36,986 nt of DNA from Defluviitaleaceae bacterium (GCA_009780315.1 WRAH01000027.1:1-36986), one strand, 5' to 3'; positions 1 to 7,704 are shown, numbered from the stretch's first letter. The notes: generated by a model from the letters alone, not told the origin. Numbers and translations are program-made.

Positions 1-244
1 CTCTTTGTAAAGAGGCATAGAGGAAGAGTTTAGAGATAGAAATTTTTAATGATTCTTCAAGCTTCAAGCATTCCAGCAAGGTTTCTGGAGATTGGTTTAG
101 TTTACCTTCGTATTGTTTGATTAACTCAAATGCACTTTCAAAGGTTTTTAAGCTGGCGTTCCAGTCTTCATCACTGGAAATAAGTGCGGATAAGTCCCAT
201 TTAAACTGGGGCTGGATTTGTTCTCTTGTCTTTAATTCAGACAT
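1..244 (-). CDS. pepF: Oligoendopeptidase F (M3B family), N-terminal part only
   Basis: Only the first 81 codons are inside the window; the gene continues beyond base 1. The reading frame starts at an ATG at 244 (minus strand), preceded by an AAGGAG ribosome binding site a few bases upstream. The peptide begins MSELKTREQIQPQFKWDLSA and continues with an acidic, helical stretch. This matches the N-terminus of PepF-type oligoendopeptidases, which typically read K-T-R-E-x-I-x-x-x-x-K-W-D-L. The family consists of cytosolic zinc metallopeptidases that cut short oligopeptides. The HExxH active site would lie far downstream, outside the window, so catalysis cannot be checked. A role in degrading the signal peptides encoded next door is only a thought suggested by proximity; the gene is divergent from that locus. 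Confidence 0.8.
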   Translation of the reverse strand, partial: MSELKTREQIQPQFKWDLSALISSDEDWNASLKTFESAFELIKQYEGKLNQSPETLLECLKLEESLKISISKLFLYASLQR

Positions 245-334
245 GCGTGTCACTCCTTTTTTATTTATTTGCTTGTGTTGTGTTTTATTTTAAAATAGGC
301 GTAAAAAAATCACCTACAACTATGGGATAACATA

Positions 335-363
335 TATTTAGATAAAGAAATAAATTTTGTAAA
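335..363 (-). promoter_or_regulatory. Candidate sigma-A promoter for pepF
   Basis: On the minus strand, TTTACA (363-358) and TAAATA (340-335) are separated by 17 bases and point into pepF. The leader would be about 85 nt. It lies back-to-back with the promoter of the rightward regulator gene at 383-411. Confidence 0.45.
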
Positions 364-382
364 AATTATTTATAAATTGTTG

Positions 383-411
383 TTGACTACCTTAGATAAT
401 GTCGTTATAAT
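383..411 (+). promoter_or_regulatory. Sigma-A promoter of the HTH/TPR regulator and peptide genes
   Basis: TTGACT (383-388), 17 bases, then TATAAT (406-411). It is a near-consensus vegetative promoter and predicts a transcript start near 418, about 55 nt before the regulator's ATG at 473. It argues against any translation start upstream of 473. Confidence 0.8.
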
Positions 412-472
412 TGAATTATGTCGAAATACAAACCTTTTACTTGGTAATTTGGAAAATGAGGTGGTTGAAGTA

Positions 473-1753
473 ATGACGTTGCCACAGAAAATGAGAGCCA
501 TTCGGGAAGCCCTTGGGCTATCACGATTGACATTGGCTACTGAAATGAACTATAGCGAGACTACTATGTATTATTATGAAACGGGGGCGCACAGAGTCAC
601 TGATAAGTTGCTACACCGCTTTAAAGTGGCGACAGATACGAAAGATATCCCTTTAACTGATGATGAAGTGGAAGCTTTTAGAAAAAAGCTGTACTTACAA
701 AGCGACGCGATTAACTTGGGTAATCATGAGCAGATTACTGAATTTTTGAGTGAACTAGCCCGTTGTTCTCAATGGTGTTTTGATGTGAATTTGCGTAATT
801 TATGTGAATTGTTTTGTGTAAGATATAACTTTGTAATAGGCAACAAAGAAGAATGCCGTCGGATGATGTCTGAATTGAGTAAGCGGGAAAATGAGTTTTC
901 TGATGAACATTTTTATTGGTACTATAATTGCCTTGGGATATTAGAATATTCACTTTGGCGTTATAAGTCAGCACTATTTTTATATCTTAAAGCCGAAGAA
1001 TATAGAAATCGGTTAAGTTTAAACTTAAATCTAAATAGTAGAAATCTTTTCTATAATATTGCATTGTGCTTGACAAGGACAGGTTATCCATATTTATCAA
1101 TTAAATATTTAGAAAAATTTAAAAAAGAAGAAATTGATTCGATTAGCATTGCTGCTGGGATTCTCACACAAAGACTTCTAGCCGTTAATATTAGCAAGTT
1201 AGGCGAAACTGAAAGAGCATTAACAATATTAAACGACTGCTTAAAGTACTTAATGAAGGAAAGAAAAGACGATAAATTAACACTATATGGCGTATATCTT
1301 GATATAGGTAATGTTTATCAAGATGCTGATGATTTTGATAAAGCACTATTGAACTTTGATAAAGCATCTGAATACTGTGATAGTAATAGTGACGCATTGC
1401 AAGAATATCTGTGCCATAAAGCAACGTTACTTCGCACTTATGATAAAAATGCAATGGTGGAAAATTGCTTGGATAAAGGTTTACCATTAGTTGTAAAAGG
1501 AACACTGTGGTATGAATGGTTAATGATGATTAAGCATTCTACAATGCTGGATGATGAAGCTTCACAAAAATATATTGAATACACAGCTATACCAAAGTTG
1601 GTGGAATATGGTAAGTATTTGATTGTGATGGGCTGTTTTAAGTGGCTTAGTATCTATTGCGAAAACAATATCAAGTATAAAGTTGCACTAACTTATAATC
1701 AACAGGCAATGAAGATTTATAAACAACTCATGGAAGGAGATTTATCCTTATGA
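473..1753 (+). CDS. RNPP-type peptide-responsive transcriptional regulator (HTH + TPR)
   Basis: A 426-residue cytosolic protein. Residues 1-60 form an XRE-type helix-turn-helix (MRAIREALGLSRLTLATEMN, then a Y-S-E-T-T-M-Y-Y-Y-E-T-G turn). The remainder is helical with TPR-like repeats rich in A/L/Y pairs, for example D-I-G-N-V-Y-Q-D-A-D-D-F-D-K-A-L-L-N-F. That architecture is typical of RNPP regulators (PlcR, PrgX, Rap/NprR), whose TPR groove binds a re-imported peptide. The start at 473 follows GAGGTGG at 8 bases; earlier in-frame starts overlap the promoter. The stop overlaps the ATG of a small exported-peptide gene (ATGA), the regulator-ligand arrangement seen in PlcR-PapR-like cassettes. 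The cognate ligand and target promoters are inferred, not shown. A plain XRE regulator with no ligand is the alternative. Confidence 0.85.
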   Translation: MTLPQKMRAIREALGLSRLTLATEMNYSETTMYYYETGAHRVTDKLLHRFKVATDTKDIPLTDDEVEAFRKKLYLQSDAINLGNHEQITEFLSELARCSQWCFDVNLRNLCELFCVRYNFVIGNKEECRRMMSELSKRENEFSDEHFYWYYNCLGILEYSLWRYKSALFLYLKAEEYRNRLSLNLNLNSRNLFYNIALCLTRTGYPYLSIKYLEKFKKEEIDSISIAAGILTQRLLAVNISKLGETERALTILNDCLKYLMKERKDDKLTLYGVYLDIGNVYQDADDFDKALLNFDKASEYCDSNSDALQEYLCHKATLLRTYDKNAMVENCLDKGLPLVVKGTLWYEWLMMIKHSTMLDDEASQKYIEYTAIPKLVEYGKYLIVMGCFKWLSIYCENNIKYKVALTYNQQAMKIYKQLMEGDLSL

Positions 1754-1982
1754 AAAAATGCATACTTGCTATATTGATGATATTCACGTTTATTTTAGGC
1801 ATGACATCCATGGTATCTGCCGATGGCCCATCAGATCCAATACTACCTGTCTCCGCACAACTCATGGAAGGAGATTTATCTTTATGAAAAAATGCATACT
1901 TGCTATATTGATGATATTCATGTTTATTTTAGGCATGACATCCATGGTATCTGCCGATGACCCATCAGGTCCAATACTACCT
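1723..1982 (+). repeat. 126-bp tandem duplication covering regulator 3' end and peptide gene
   Basis: Copy 1 is 1723-1848 and copy 2 is 1857-1982, with a period of 134 bases and an 8-base spacer. I count four mismatches by eye. One is silent in the L-S-L codons; three are non-synonymous in the peptide (Thr/Met, Gly/Asp, Asp/Gly). The duplication starts nine codons before the regulator's stop, so peptide 1 ends with a copy of the regulator's tail. Confidence 0.95.
1750..1887 (+). CDS. Small exported peptide 1, putative signalling pheromone precursor
   Basis: A 45-codon gene whose ATG overlaps the regulator's TGA by four bases, with GGAGAT just upstream. The product has a lysine start (MKKC), a hydrophobic core of about 18 residues and a V-S-A signal-peptidase site. 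A short tail DGPSDPILPVSAQLMEGDLS plus a final Leu follows. The last nine residues (QLMEGDLSL) are identical to the last nine of the regulator, because the tandem duplication breakpoint falls inside the regulator's 3' end. Comparison with peptide 2 suggests that the shared core D-x-P-S-x-P-I-L-P carries the signal and that this copy has lost the original C-terminus. The gene was likely to be missed by length filters. Secretion follows from the sequence; the pheromone role is inferred from context. Confidence 0.75.
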   Translation: MKKCILAILMIFTFILGMTSMVSADGPSDPILPVSAQLMEGDLSL

Positions 1983-2015
1983 CGCGCAGTATCTATAACC
2001 CATCCAGTTCAATAG
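1884..2015 (+). CDS. Small exported peptide 2, putative signalling pheromone precursor
   Basis: A 43-codon gene that overlaps the stop of peptide 1 as ATGA and is preceded by the same GGAGAT site. It has the same signal sequence as copy 1, with one change (T13 to M), and a tail reading DDPSGPILPRAVSITHPVQ. It is probably the ancestral copy, because its C-terminus is not derived from the regulator. Copies 1 and 2 differ at two positions in the mature region (G to D and D to G), while the P-I-L-P core is kept. Translational coupling through two ATGA overlaps should tie peptide output to regulator output. A terminator follows at 2046. Confidence 0.75.
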   Translation: MKKCILAILMIFMFILGMTSMVSADDPSGPILPRAVSITHPVQ

Positions 2016-2045
2016 TGTCCCTTTAATTAAAATTTATTATATGCA

Positions 2046-2071
2046 AAAACCCCCTGATATCAGGGGGTTTT
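2046..2071 (+). terminator. Palindromic, probably bidirectional terminator
   Basis: AAAACCCCC, TGATATCA, GGGGGTTTT form a perfect palindrome between two convergent genes, the peptide gene (ending 2015) and the leftward secreted-protein gene (ending 2099). Both strands show A-run/stem/T-run geometry, so it can end transcripts from either side. Near-copies occur at 2746-2772 and 4638-4677. Confidence 0.85.
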
Positions 2072-2098
2072 CAACCTTATTAAACACAGATATATTCA

Positions 2099-2641
2099 CT
2101 AACCCAACATACTTACTCTATTTATACTACCTCTAAATCTAAGTTCGTACATCGTAGATGAAACACGATTCATAGCAACTCTTGGAACCCATCCAGAATA
2201 TACAAAACCCATCATTGGCACAGTTATATTTACACCTACTGGCGGAGACCCTGCATTTACACTCCAAGGTTCCCACCAATCCATTTGAATACTGCTAATT
2301 ACTCTTGTTAAGTCACTACCTATCGTATCGCTAGTGGCTTCGGGTGATAAAAAAGAAAATGCAAAAGGTTCTGATGTGCTTCCATCTTCAAAATGAAACA
2401 CTATTGAAATTACAGATTCATTTAGCGCATTAGAAAATCCTCTAACATCTCGCCTTTCATCCGTCAGAGATGCTTCGTAATGCTCCCCTAATATACTACC
2501 AATAACATTTCTCGCCACACTATACGCACTTTCACGGTGAAAATCTACATTTTCATCCAAAACATAATCTGTGGCAGACAAAGGAATCACGAAACCAATC
2601 ATCATTATCACAGAAAGTAACAACATTAAAGCTTTTTTCAT
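2099..2641 (-). CDS. Secreted protein of unknown function, 180 residues
   Basis: The start at 2641 follows a strong AGGAGGG site. The first 25 residues (MKKALMLLLSVIMMIGFVIP then L-S-A) are a clear signal peptide with an A-x-A-like cleavage region. The mature part of about 155 residues has no lipobox cysteine, LPxTG anchor or transmembrane segment, so it is probably released. It contains acidic stretches and a Trp-rich segment (M-D-W-W-E-P-W-S-V). I do not recognise a family. It has its own consensus-like promoter (2676-2704), and the shared terminator at 2046 separates it from the peptide genes. It could be an output of the neighbouring signalling system, but there is no direct evidence for this. 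Confidence 0.7.
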   Translation of the reverse strand: MKKALMLLLSVIMMIGFVIPLSATDYVLDENVDFHRESAYSVARNVIGSILGEHYEASLTDERRDVRGFSNALNESVISIVFHFEDGSTSEPFAFSFLSPEATSDTIGSDLTRVISSIQMDWWEPWSVNAGSPPVGVNITVPMMGFVYSGWVPRVAMNRVSSTMYELRFRGSINRVSMLG

Positions 2642-2675
2642 ACCAAAAACCCTCCTAAAGATTAAATTTGCAATA

Positions 2676-2704
2676 ATATTAACACTATGAAAACATTTAG
2701 TCAA
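2676..2704 (-). promoter_or_regulatory. Promoter of the 180-residue secreted protein gene
   Basis: Minus strand: TTGACT (2704-2699), 17 bases, TAATAT (2681-2676). The leader of about 30 nt contains the AGGAGGG site. This rules out a longer open reading frame beginning at 2704, whose first codons coincide with the -35 box. Confidence 0.65.
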
Positions 2705-2745
2705 TGTTTACATCTATATAATATGAATCATGGTTTCATTTTAAT

Positions 2746-2797
2746 AATTTATTATATGCCCCCCCTGATATCTGCACTGAACCGTGAAAAACGGACA
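2746..2797. mobile_element. Broken terminator cassette joined to a solo IS3-like terminal sequence
   Basis: Bases 2746-2772 repeat the first half of the terminator cassette at 2031-2071 (AATTTATTATATGC, then a C run and TGATATC). The palindrome then stops abruptly. The next 25 bases (2773-2797) read TGCACTGAACCG, TG, then AAAAACGGACA. That fits the TGxACTGxxCC...GGACA pattern of IS3-family inverted repeats. A GGGGGGTTT run at about 2833, which could be the other palindrome half, lies 60 bases on. No transposase sequence remains. The assignment rests on the terminal pattern only. Confidence 0.45.
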
Positions 2798-2878
2798 GAG
2801 CAAGAAAAGACCTCTTATCGTAAAATAAAAAAGGGGGGTTTATGTAGAGCATATCTTTAAACTATTTTGGAGGTAGTC

Positions 2879-4600
2879 ATGAAAAAATATATATTAGCCC
2901 ATCCATGGCTTCTAGTTTTTGCTGGATTATCTGGAGGACTGCTTCAGATTTTGATGATTGGTTCTCATTTGATTACTGGGAATATTGTTGATGAAATGAT
3001 AAACGGAGATAGGCATAACTTTTTCTCATACATATGGATTGCTGTTATTTTTGTTGTCCTTATATGGCTGTGTACAGCCTTTTTTACCCGTTTATTTTAC
3101 GCCTATACTTATAAATCATATCAAACACTTGCAAAAGATTTTTTTGATAGTGTGCTTGCCACAAAAATATCAAATTTTAATCAAGATAATAGTGCCAAAT
3201 ATATATCTGTATTAAACAATGACATAAACAATATCGCTACAAGGTATTTTACTCCAGTGGCACAGCTTCCAAAAGATTTTATTGCAGTATCCTTTGCTGT
3301 CATAGCAGTCACTACAATCAGTCCTATAAATGCGGGTATTATTGTTGTTGCGTCAGCCATTCCGCTTATCATTCCTACATTATTTTCTAAAAAACTAGCA
3401 AGTACTCAAATGGAGCAAAGCGCAAAGTCTATGTCCTTTACTCAAAAGGTAAAAGATTATTTAGCTGGTTTTGAGGTTATAAAAACCTTTGGTGTAGAAG
3501 AAAATATTAAGCCCCATTTTTTTAATGCTATCAAGGACTTTATGACAGCGCGTTACAAAGCCGGAGCCGTAACCGCAGATATTACCTCAATCAATATGGC
3601 GGTTGTAAAAACTGTCACTTTTATAAATTATTTTGTGGCAGGATTTTTTGTTATTCAAGGGGATATATCGGTAGGGGAAGTTGTTGCGATAATTGCCATC
3701 GGAGGCTCTGTCTTACAACCCATTACAGTGCTTTCAAGTCATATGAGCAACATAAAATCTACAAAAACAATTGGTAAGCGTGTGTTGGATATGATGAATC
3801 AAAAAGATGAGACAATCCGCAAGGTAAAGATTACTACAATTGAGCATGGAGTAGAATTTAAAAATGTAACATTTTCATATGAAGATATAAATGGAAAACA
3901 GAGTGTTGAAAAATCTATAGCGATTAAAAATGTAAATTATAAGTTTAAAAAAGGTGGTAAGTATGCCATTGCAGGGGAATCAGGTTCAGGCAAATCTACG
4001 GTAATTAAGCTTATAATGGGCTATTATGATGATTACGAAGGTGATATATTGATAAATAGTCATCATATCCGTGAGATAGACAGAGATAGTTTATTTAGCA
4101 TATTTTCTATGCTTCATCAAACAGTTTTTATTCTTGATGATACTTTGAGGAACAATGTAATGTTATACAATAATTACAGTAGCGAGGCATATCGTGTTGC
4201 TATGGAAAAGGCTAATCTTACCCATTTTGAAGCAGTACTTCCAAATGGGTCTGAAACAATACTTGGCGAAGGTGGAAATACCATTTCTGGAGGAGAGCGT
4301 CAACGTGTATCTATAGCACGCGCCCTTTTAAAAGGTAGCCAAGTATTGATTTTGGACGAAGCAACTGCAAGTTTAGACAGCATTATTGCGCGTGATATAG
4401 AAAACGCTATTCTTAATATAGATGAACTAACATGTATATTTGTTACCCATAAGTATTCAGAAGACACATTAAGAAAATGTGATGGCATACTGGTTATGAA
4501 AAATGGAGAGCTGGTTGAGCATGGAACTTTTGATGAATTGTACGAAAATAAAGGTCATTTTCATGACTTGTTAAATCCTAATAAAGTAATTCATAGTTAA
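2879..4600 (+). CDS. ABC exporter half-transporter (membrane domain fused to ATPase)
   Basis: A 573-residue protein. The N-terminal half (about 1-310) carries several hydrophobic helices of an ABC exporter membrane domain. The ATPase domain has Walker A G-E-S-G-S-G-K-S-T near residue 365, signature I-S-G-G-E-R-Q-R near 468, Walker B V-L-I-L-D-E-A-T near 490 and a switch histidine in F-V-T-H-K. The ATG at 2879 sits five bases after GGAGG, better than the in-frame TTG at 2867 that overlaps this site. The closest types are multidrug, peptide or bacteriocin exporters that work as dimers. No C39 peptidase domain is present, so it does not process double-glycine leaders. Its place next to the signal-peptide genes makes peptide or toxin export possible, but substrate is unknown. 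Two terminators follow. Confidence 0.85.
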   Translation: MKKYILAHPWLLVFAGLSGGLLQILMIGSHLITGNIVDEMINGDRHNFFSYIWIAVIFVVLIWLCTAFFTRLFYAYTYKSYQTLAKDFFDSVLATKISNFNQDNSAKYISVLNNDINNIATRYFTPVAQLPKDFIAVSFAVIAVTTISPINAGIIVVASAIPLIIPTLFSKKLASTQMEQSAKSMSFTQKVKDYLAGFEVIKTFGVEENIKPHFFNAIKDFMTARYKAGAVTADITSINMAVVKTVTFINYFVAGFFVIQGDISVGEVVAIIAIGGSVLQPITVLSSHMSNIKSTKTIGKRVLDMMNQKDETIRKVKITTIEHGVEFKNVTFSYEDINGKQSVEKSIAIKNVNYKFKKGGKYAIAGESGSGKSTVIKLIMGYYDDYEGDILINSHHIREIDRDSLFSIFSMLHQTVFILDDTLRNNVMLYNNYSSEAYRVAMEKANLTHFEAVLPNGSETILGEGGNTISGGERQRVSIARALLKGSQVLILDEATASLDSIIARDIENAILNIDELTCIFVTHKYSEDTLRKCDGILVMKNGELVEHGTFDELYENKGHFHDLLNPNKVIHS

Positions 4601-4653
4601 AGCAATAAATTAAGTGGAAAATTTGCAAAAATGGTGAAATTTAGTATATGCAA

Positions 4654-4677
4654 AAGCCCCCTGATATCAGGGGGCTT
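4654..4677 (+). terminator. Palindromic terminator, third copy of the cassette
   Basis: AAGCCCCC, TGATATCA, GGGGGCTT, a perfect palindrome just after the exporter gene. The flank from 4638 (AATTTAGTATATGCAAAA) matches the flank at 2031, so the repeat unit extends beyond the hairpin. Confidence 0.75.
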
Positions 4678-4684
4678 CGGTCTG

Positions 4685-4714
4685 AGGGGCGTTTACTTTA
4701 AACGCCCCTTTTTG
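4685..4714 (+). terminator. Rho-independent terminator downstream of the exporter
   Basis: Stem AGGGGCGTTTA / TAAACGCCCCT with a three-base loop, followed by TTTTT on the plus strand. It backs up the palindrome at 4654 and lies between convergent genes. Confidence 0.85.
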
Positions 4715-4795
4715 TTAGGGTTTAAACTGCCAAGCCTTATTAAGATGATTTGATTCATTGATTTTACAACTGTATTTTATTACTTTATAAAAGTA

Positions 4796-5971
4796 CTATT
4801 GTGCAGCTTTTTTTAATGTTTCAGCCATATCTGTTTTTTCCCATGGAAGGTCTAAGTCAGTCCTGCCAAAATGCCCATAGGCTGCGGTTTGCTTGTAAAT
4901 AGGGCGGCGAAGCTTAAAGTAATTGATAATGGCAGCAGGACGCATATCAAAATGTTTTGTTACAAGTTCTGATAGTTTTGTGTCAGAGATTTTGCCTGTG
5001 CCTTGGGTGTCAACAAAAATAGACACAGGTTGGGCAACGCCGATTGCATATGCCACCTCAATGGCACAGCGGCTTGCAAGCCCTGCGGCGACAATGTTTT
5101 TGGCAATATATCTTGTCATATAAGCAGCCGAACGGTCAACTTTTGTAGGGTCTTTACCAGAGAACGCACCACCGCCATGGGCGGCGTATCCACCATAAGT
5201 ATCTACAATAATTTTACGCCCTGTAAGCCCAGCATCACCAACAGGCCCGCCAATGACAAAGCGTCCTGTGGGGTTGATATAGTACTTTGTATCTGCGCTT
5301 AGAAGATTGGCTGGAATGACCGCTTTGATTACATGATTCATAATGTCTGAACGAATTTGCTCATTGGTAGCAGTTTCGCAATGTTGGGTTGAAACAACGA
5401 CAGCACTTACGCCAATAGGTTTTTTATTATCATCATAAGCAACGGTTACTTGTGCTTTGCCGTCTGGACGAAGATATGGCACTGTGCCATCTTTACGTAC
5501 TTCGGCAAGCTTACGGGTGAGTGCATGAGACAGAGAAATGGGCAAAGGCATAAGTGCTTCTGTTTCATCACAAGCATATCCAAACATCATGCCTTGGTCG
5601 CCTGCGCCTATGTCAGCATTTTCTGCCCCATCTTCGCGGCTTTCCAGCGAAGCATTAACACCCATTGCAATGTCTGGAGATTGGTCTGAAAGGGTGACAA
5701 GCACTGCGCAAGCGTCTGCATCAAACCCCATGTTTCCGCCTGTGTAGCCTATTTCGCGAATCGTATCGCGGGCGATTTTTTTAATGTCTGCATAGCATGT
5801 GGTTGTAATTTCACCTGCGACAAGCACCATGCCTGTTGTTGTCATTACCTCACATGCCACACGTGCTGTAGGGTCTTGGGCTAAAATAGCATCAAGCACC
5901 GCGTCTGAAATTTGGTCGCAAAGCTTGTCTGGATGCCCTTCTGTAACGGATTCTGATGTAAATAAATGCAT
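4796..5971 (-). CDS. metK: S-adenosylmethionine synthetase
   Basis: A 391-residue enzyme that makes S-adenosylmethionine from methionine and ATP in the cytosol. The N-terminus [20 protein letters not shown] contains the G-H-P-D-K motif that binds ATP and metal. Further hallmarks are [12 protein letters not shown] near residue 120 and the phosphate loop [19 protein letters not shown]. Length matches the family. The start codon follows AGGAGG at 8 bases. Transcription begins at a consensus-like promoter (6188-6217) and passes through a SAM-I riboswitch, so the product represses its own synthesis. It is a single-gene transcription unit. Confidence 0.97.
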   Translation of the reverse strand: MHLFTSESVTEGHPDKLCDQISDAVLDAILAQDPTARVACEVMTTTGMVLVAGEITTTCYADIKKIARDTIREIGYTGGNMGFDADACAVLVTLSDQSPDIAMGVNASLESREDGAENADIGAGDQGMMFGYACDETEALMPLPISLSHALTRKLAEVRKDGTVPYLRPDGKAQVTVAYDDNKKPIGVSAVVVSTQHCETATNEQIRSDIMNHVIKAVIPANLLSADTKYYINPTGRFVIGGPVGDAGLTGRKIIVDTYGGYAAHGGGAFSGKDPTKVDRSAAYMTRYIAKNIVAAGLASRCAIEVAYAIGVAQPVSIFVDTQGTGKISDTKLSELVTKHFDMRPAAIINYFKLRRPIYKQTAAYGHFGRTDLDLPWEKTDMAETLKKAAQ

Positions 5972-5985
5972 TTGAATTACCTCCT

Positions 5986-6160
5986 AAAAAAATAAGCCCT
6001 TTACAGGGCTATAATGATGTGAGTTATTACATCTTTCCAAGCAAAATCTTTTAACAAAAGCAAAGATAAGCTTGGGGGAGTTAGCACCATATCTTAGCTA
6101 TCGCTAAAGCTGGTTGCCGGGTTTCCTAGGGCCCTGACCCTCCACCACTCTTGATGTGTT
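5986..6160 (-). promoter_or_regulatory. SAM-I (S-box) riboswitch with intrinsic terminator
   Basis: On the minus strand the conserved S-box core is clear: CAAGAGTGGTGGAGGG, then GGCCCT, GAAACCCGGCAACC and, further on, GGTGCTAACTCC. P1 is formed by ACATC (6157-6153) and GATGT (6033-6029). The expression platform is a hairpin AGGGCT / AGCCCT (6010-5995) followed by a U-run (5992-5986). SAM binding should favour this terminator and switch metK off. The AGGAGG site of metK begins directly after the U-run. Confidence 0.95.
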
Positions 6161-6187
6161 ATTAAATTTTGTCGAAGTTACGCTAAA

Positions 6188-6217
6188 AGTATACATCATA
6201 CTATAAGAATTTGTCAA
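6188..6217 (-). promoter_or_regulatory. metK: Promoter of the SAM riboswitch-metK transcript
   Basis: Minus strand: TTGACA (6217-6212), 18 bases, TATACT (6193-6188), about 30 bases upstream of the aptamer. Confidence 0.75.
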
Positions 6218-6225
6218 TACTCCAT

Positions 6226-7521
6226 TTATTGCCGTCTAAAAGGCGCACCGCCAATGGTTAATTCGTTTTGGTTGATTACATTCACATGCCAACGTTCAGT
6301 ATCCTCGTTTGCAGGGTAAAATACAACGGTAGAGCCTTCCATGTGCCATCTAAATGTATTCAAATGCCCACTCCAGTCTCGTGTGCCGCTACCATCTTCA
6401 TAAAAAATGTACCAACCTTGCTCCCAAGTCCACTCACCTACAAGCGTGCGCCCAATCTCGTCAAGTTCAGGTGCTTCATATCTTGTAAACAGCGCACCGC
6501 CAATACTCACTTCATCTTCGCTAACCACATAAATGACCCAACGCTCTTCATTGTCGTCTTCAAAGGATAAAACCAGTACCATGCCATGGGCAATTTCCCA
6601 TTCAAATTCGTCAAAAACACCGTCCCAAATACGGTCGCCGCTTCCGTCAGCATGAAATACATAGTCGCCGCCGCTCCAAAGCCAAGTGCCTACAAGGTTT
6701 TCTTCGCTAATGTAGTGTGCGTCACCAAGGGGTAATGCATGAACACCAGAAGTGGTGGCAGACAAATCTACCCGTGCAATAGGAATTGCAAAGTTTATTG
6801 ACTGGGCAGCTGTGTCAAAATAACCTGCCGCTGTTACGCCAACTACATGTCCATAACTATTTAATAAAGCCCCGCCGCTGCTTCCGCCAGAAATGGGTGC
6901 GGTAATTTGAATCATGCCATAAACACGGTAAATTCCAAATTCGGAAACATCACTAAATCGTGAAACAATCCCGGTTGAAAATGTATTATGATACCCAAGG
7001 GGGCTACCAATTGCATAAATATTATCACCAATGCTTAACGCACTAGAATCTCCCACTGAAAGAAATGGGAAACTGCGCCATGAGGGGTCATGCCCTTCAA
7101 CTTGAATAATTGCCAAATCGTTTTCTAAATCATAAGAGTAATAGCCGCTAATATCAAACTCCCACCCGCTGTGGGTACGAATGATAGCATATGGCCACCC
7201 TGTAATCACATGATGATTCGTTACGGCAACACCTGTTGAATCAACAAAAAAGCCGCTTCCTGCTGAGTGAAAATCATTATTGTCAGCAGATACATAAATA
7301 GTAAAAACTGCATCGGCATTATACTCAAATATTTGTGCCGCTGTTAATGTATTTTCAGGCGTTGGCGCAACCGTAAGCTCTGTCGCTGGTGCAGGAGTAG
7401 AAGATGCCGCACTGCCATGCCAGCCTTCTTCAAAGCCTTCCCAAAAAGCATCTACAAGGGAACAACTGGAAAAAGCAAATATCAAACACATTGCAAGTAC
7501 AAAAAATCCCAATTTTCTCAT
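6226..7521 (-). CDS. HtrA/DegP-like serine protease lipoprotein with two C-terminal repeats
   Basis: A 431-residue lipoprotein. The chosen ATG (7521) follows GGAGGT. The leader MRKLGFFVLAMCLIF then A-F-S-S-C is a lipobox signal, so the protein should be tethered to the outer face of the membrane. Residues about 60-260 form a trypsin-like S1C domain with His in T-N-H-H-V-I, Asp in E-N-D-L-A-I-I-Q-V and Ser in G-G-S-S-G-G-A-L-L-N. No PDZ domain follows. Instead two repeats of about 70 residues occur, each opening L-V-G-x-W-x-W, with F-x-x-D-G-S-G in the middle and closing I-G-G-A-x-F-x-R. They resemble lipocalin-like DUF5640-type beta domains. The role is probably envelope protein quality control. 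The catalytic triad appears complete; the repeat function is unknown. Confidence 0.85.
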   Translation of the reverse strand: MRKLGFFVLAMCLIFAFSSCSLVDAFWEGFEEGWHGSAASSTPAPATELTVAPTPENTLTAAQIFEYNADAVFTIYVSADNNDFHSAGSGFFVDSTGVAVTNHHVITGWPYAIIRTHSGWEFDISGYYSYDLENDLAIIQVEGHDPSWRSFPFLSVGDSSALSIGDNIYAIGSPLGYHNTFSTGIVSRFSDVSEFGIYRVYGMIQITAPISGGSSGGALLNSYGHVVGVTAAGYFDTAAQSINFAIPIARVDLSATTSGVHALPLGDAHYISEENLVGTWLWSGGDYVFHADGSGDRIWDGVFDEFEWEIAHGMVLVLSFEDDNEERWVIYVVSEDEVSIGGALFTRYEAPELDEIGRTLVGEWTWEQGWYIFYEDGSGTRDWSGHLNTFRWHMEGSTVVFYPANEDTERWHVNVINQNELTIGGAPFRRQ

Positions 7522-7612
7522 AATAACCTCCAAGTATACCAACTGCTTAGAACGTATCATATCAACCATAGGAAGTCAAGAAACTTGTCTTATATTGTAG
7601 GGGAGTAAAGTA

Positions 7613-7642
7613 CTGGCAAGAAATTGGATTTTAGCTTATAAT
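7613..7642 (+). promoter_or_regulatory. Candidate promoter of the pheS-pheT-scpAB run
   Basis: CTGGCA (7613-7618), 18 bases, TATAAT (7637-7642), about 60 bases before pheS. No T-box leader motif (AGGGTGGNACCGCG) is present, so tRNA-Phe control of this operon is not supported. Confidence 0.45.
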
Positions 7643-7704
7643 GACAAGGTCTTATATTTTAGCATGAATTTTTAACATAAATGAGTAAAAGGTGTGTGAC
7701 ACAA

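Noticed and set aside
7570..7704. T-box leader in front of pheS
   Set aside because: The conserved AGGGTGGNACCGCG segment and a terminator are both missing.
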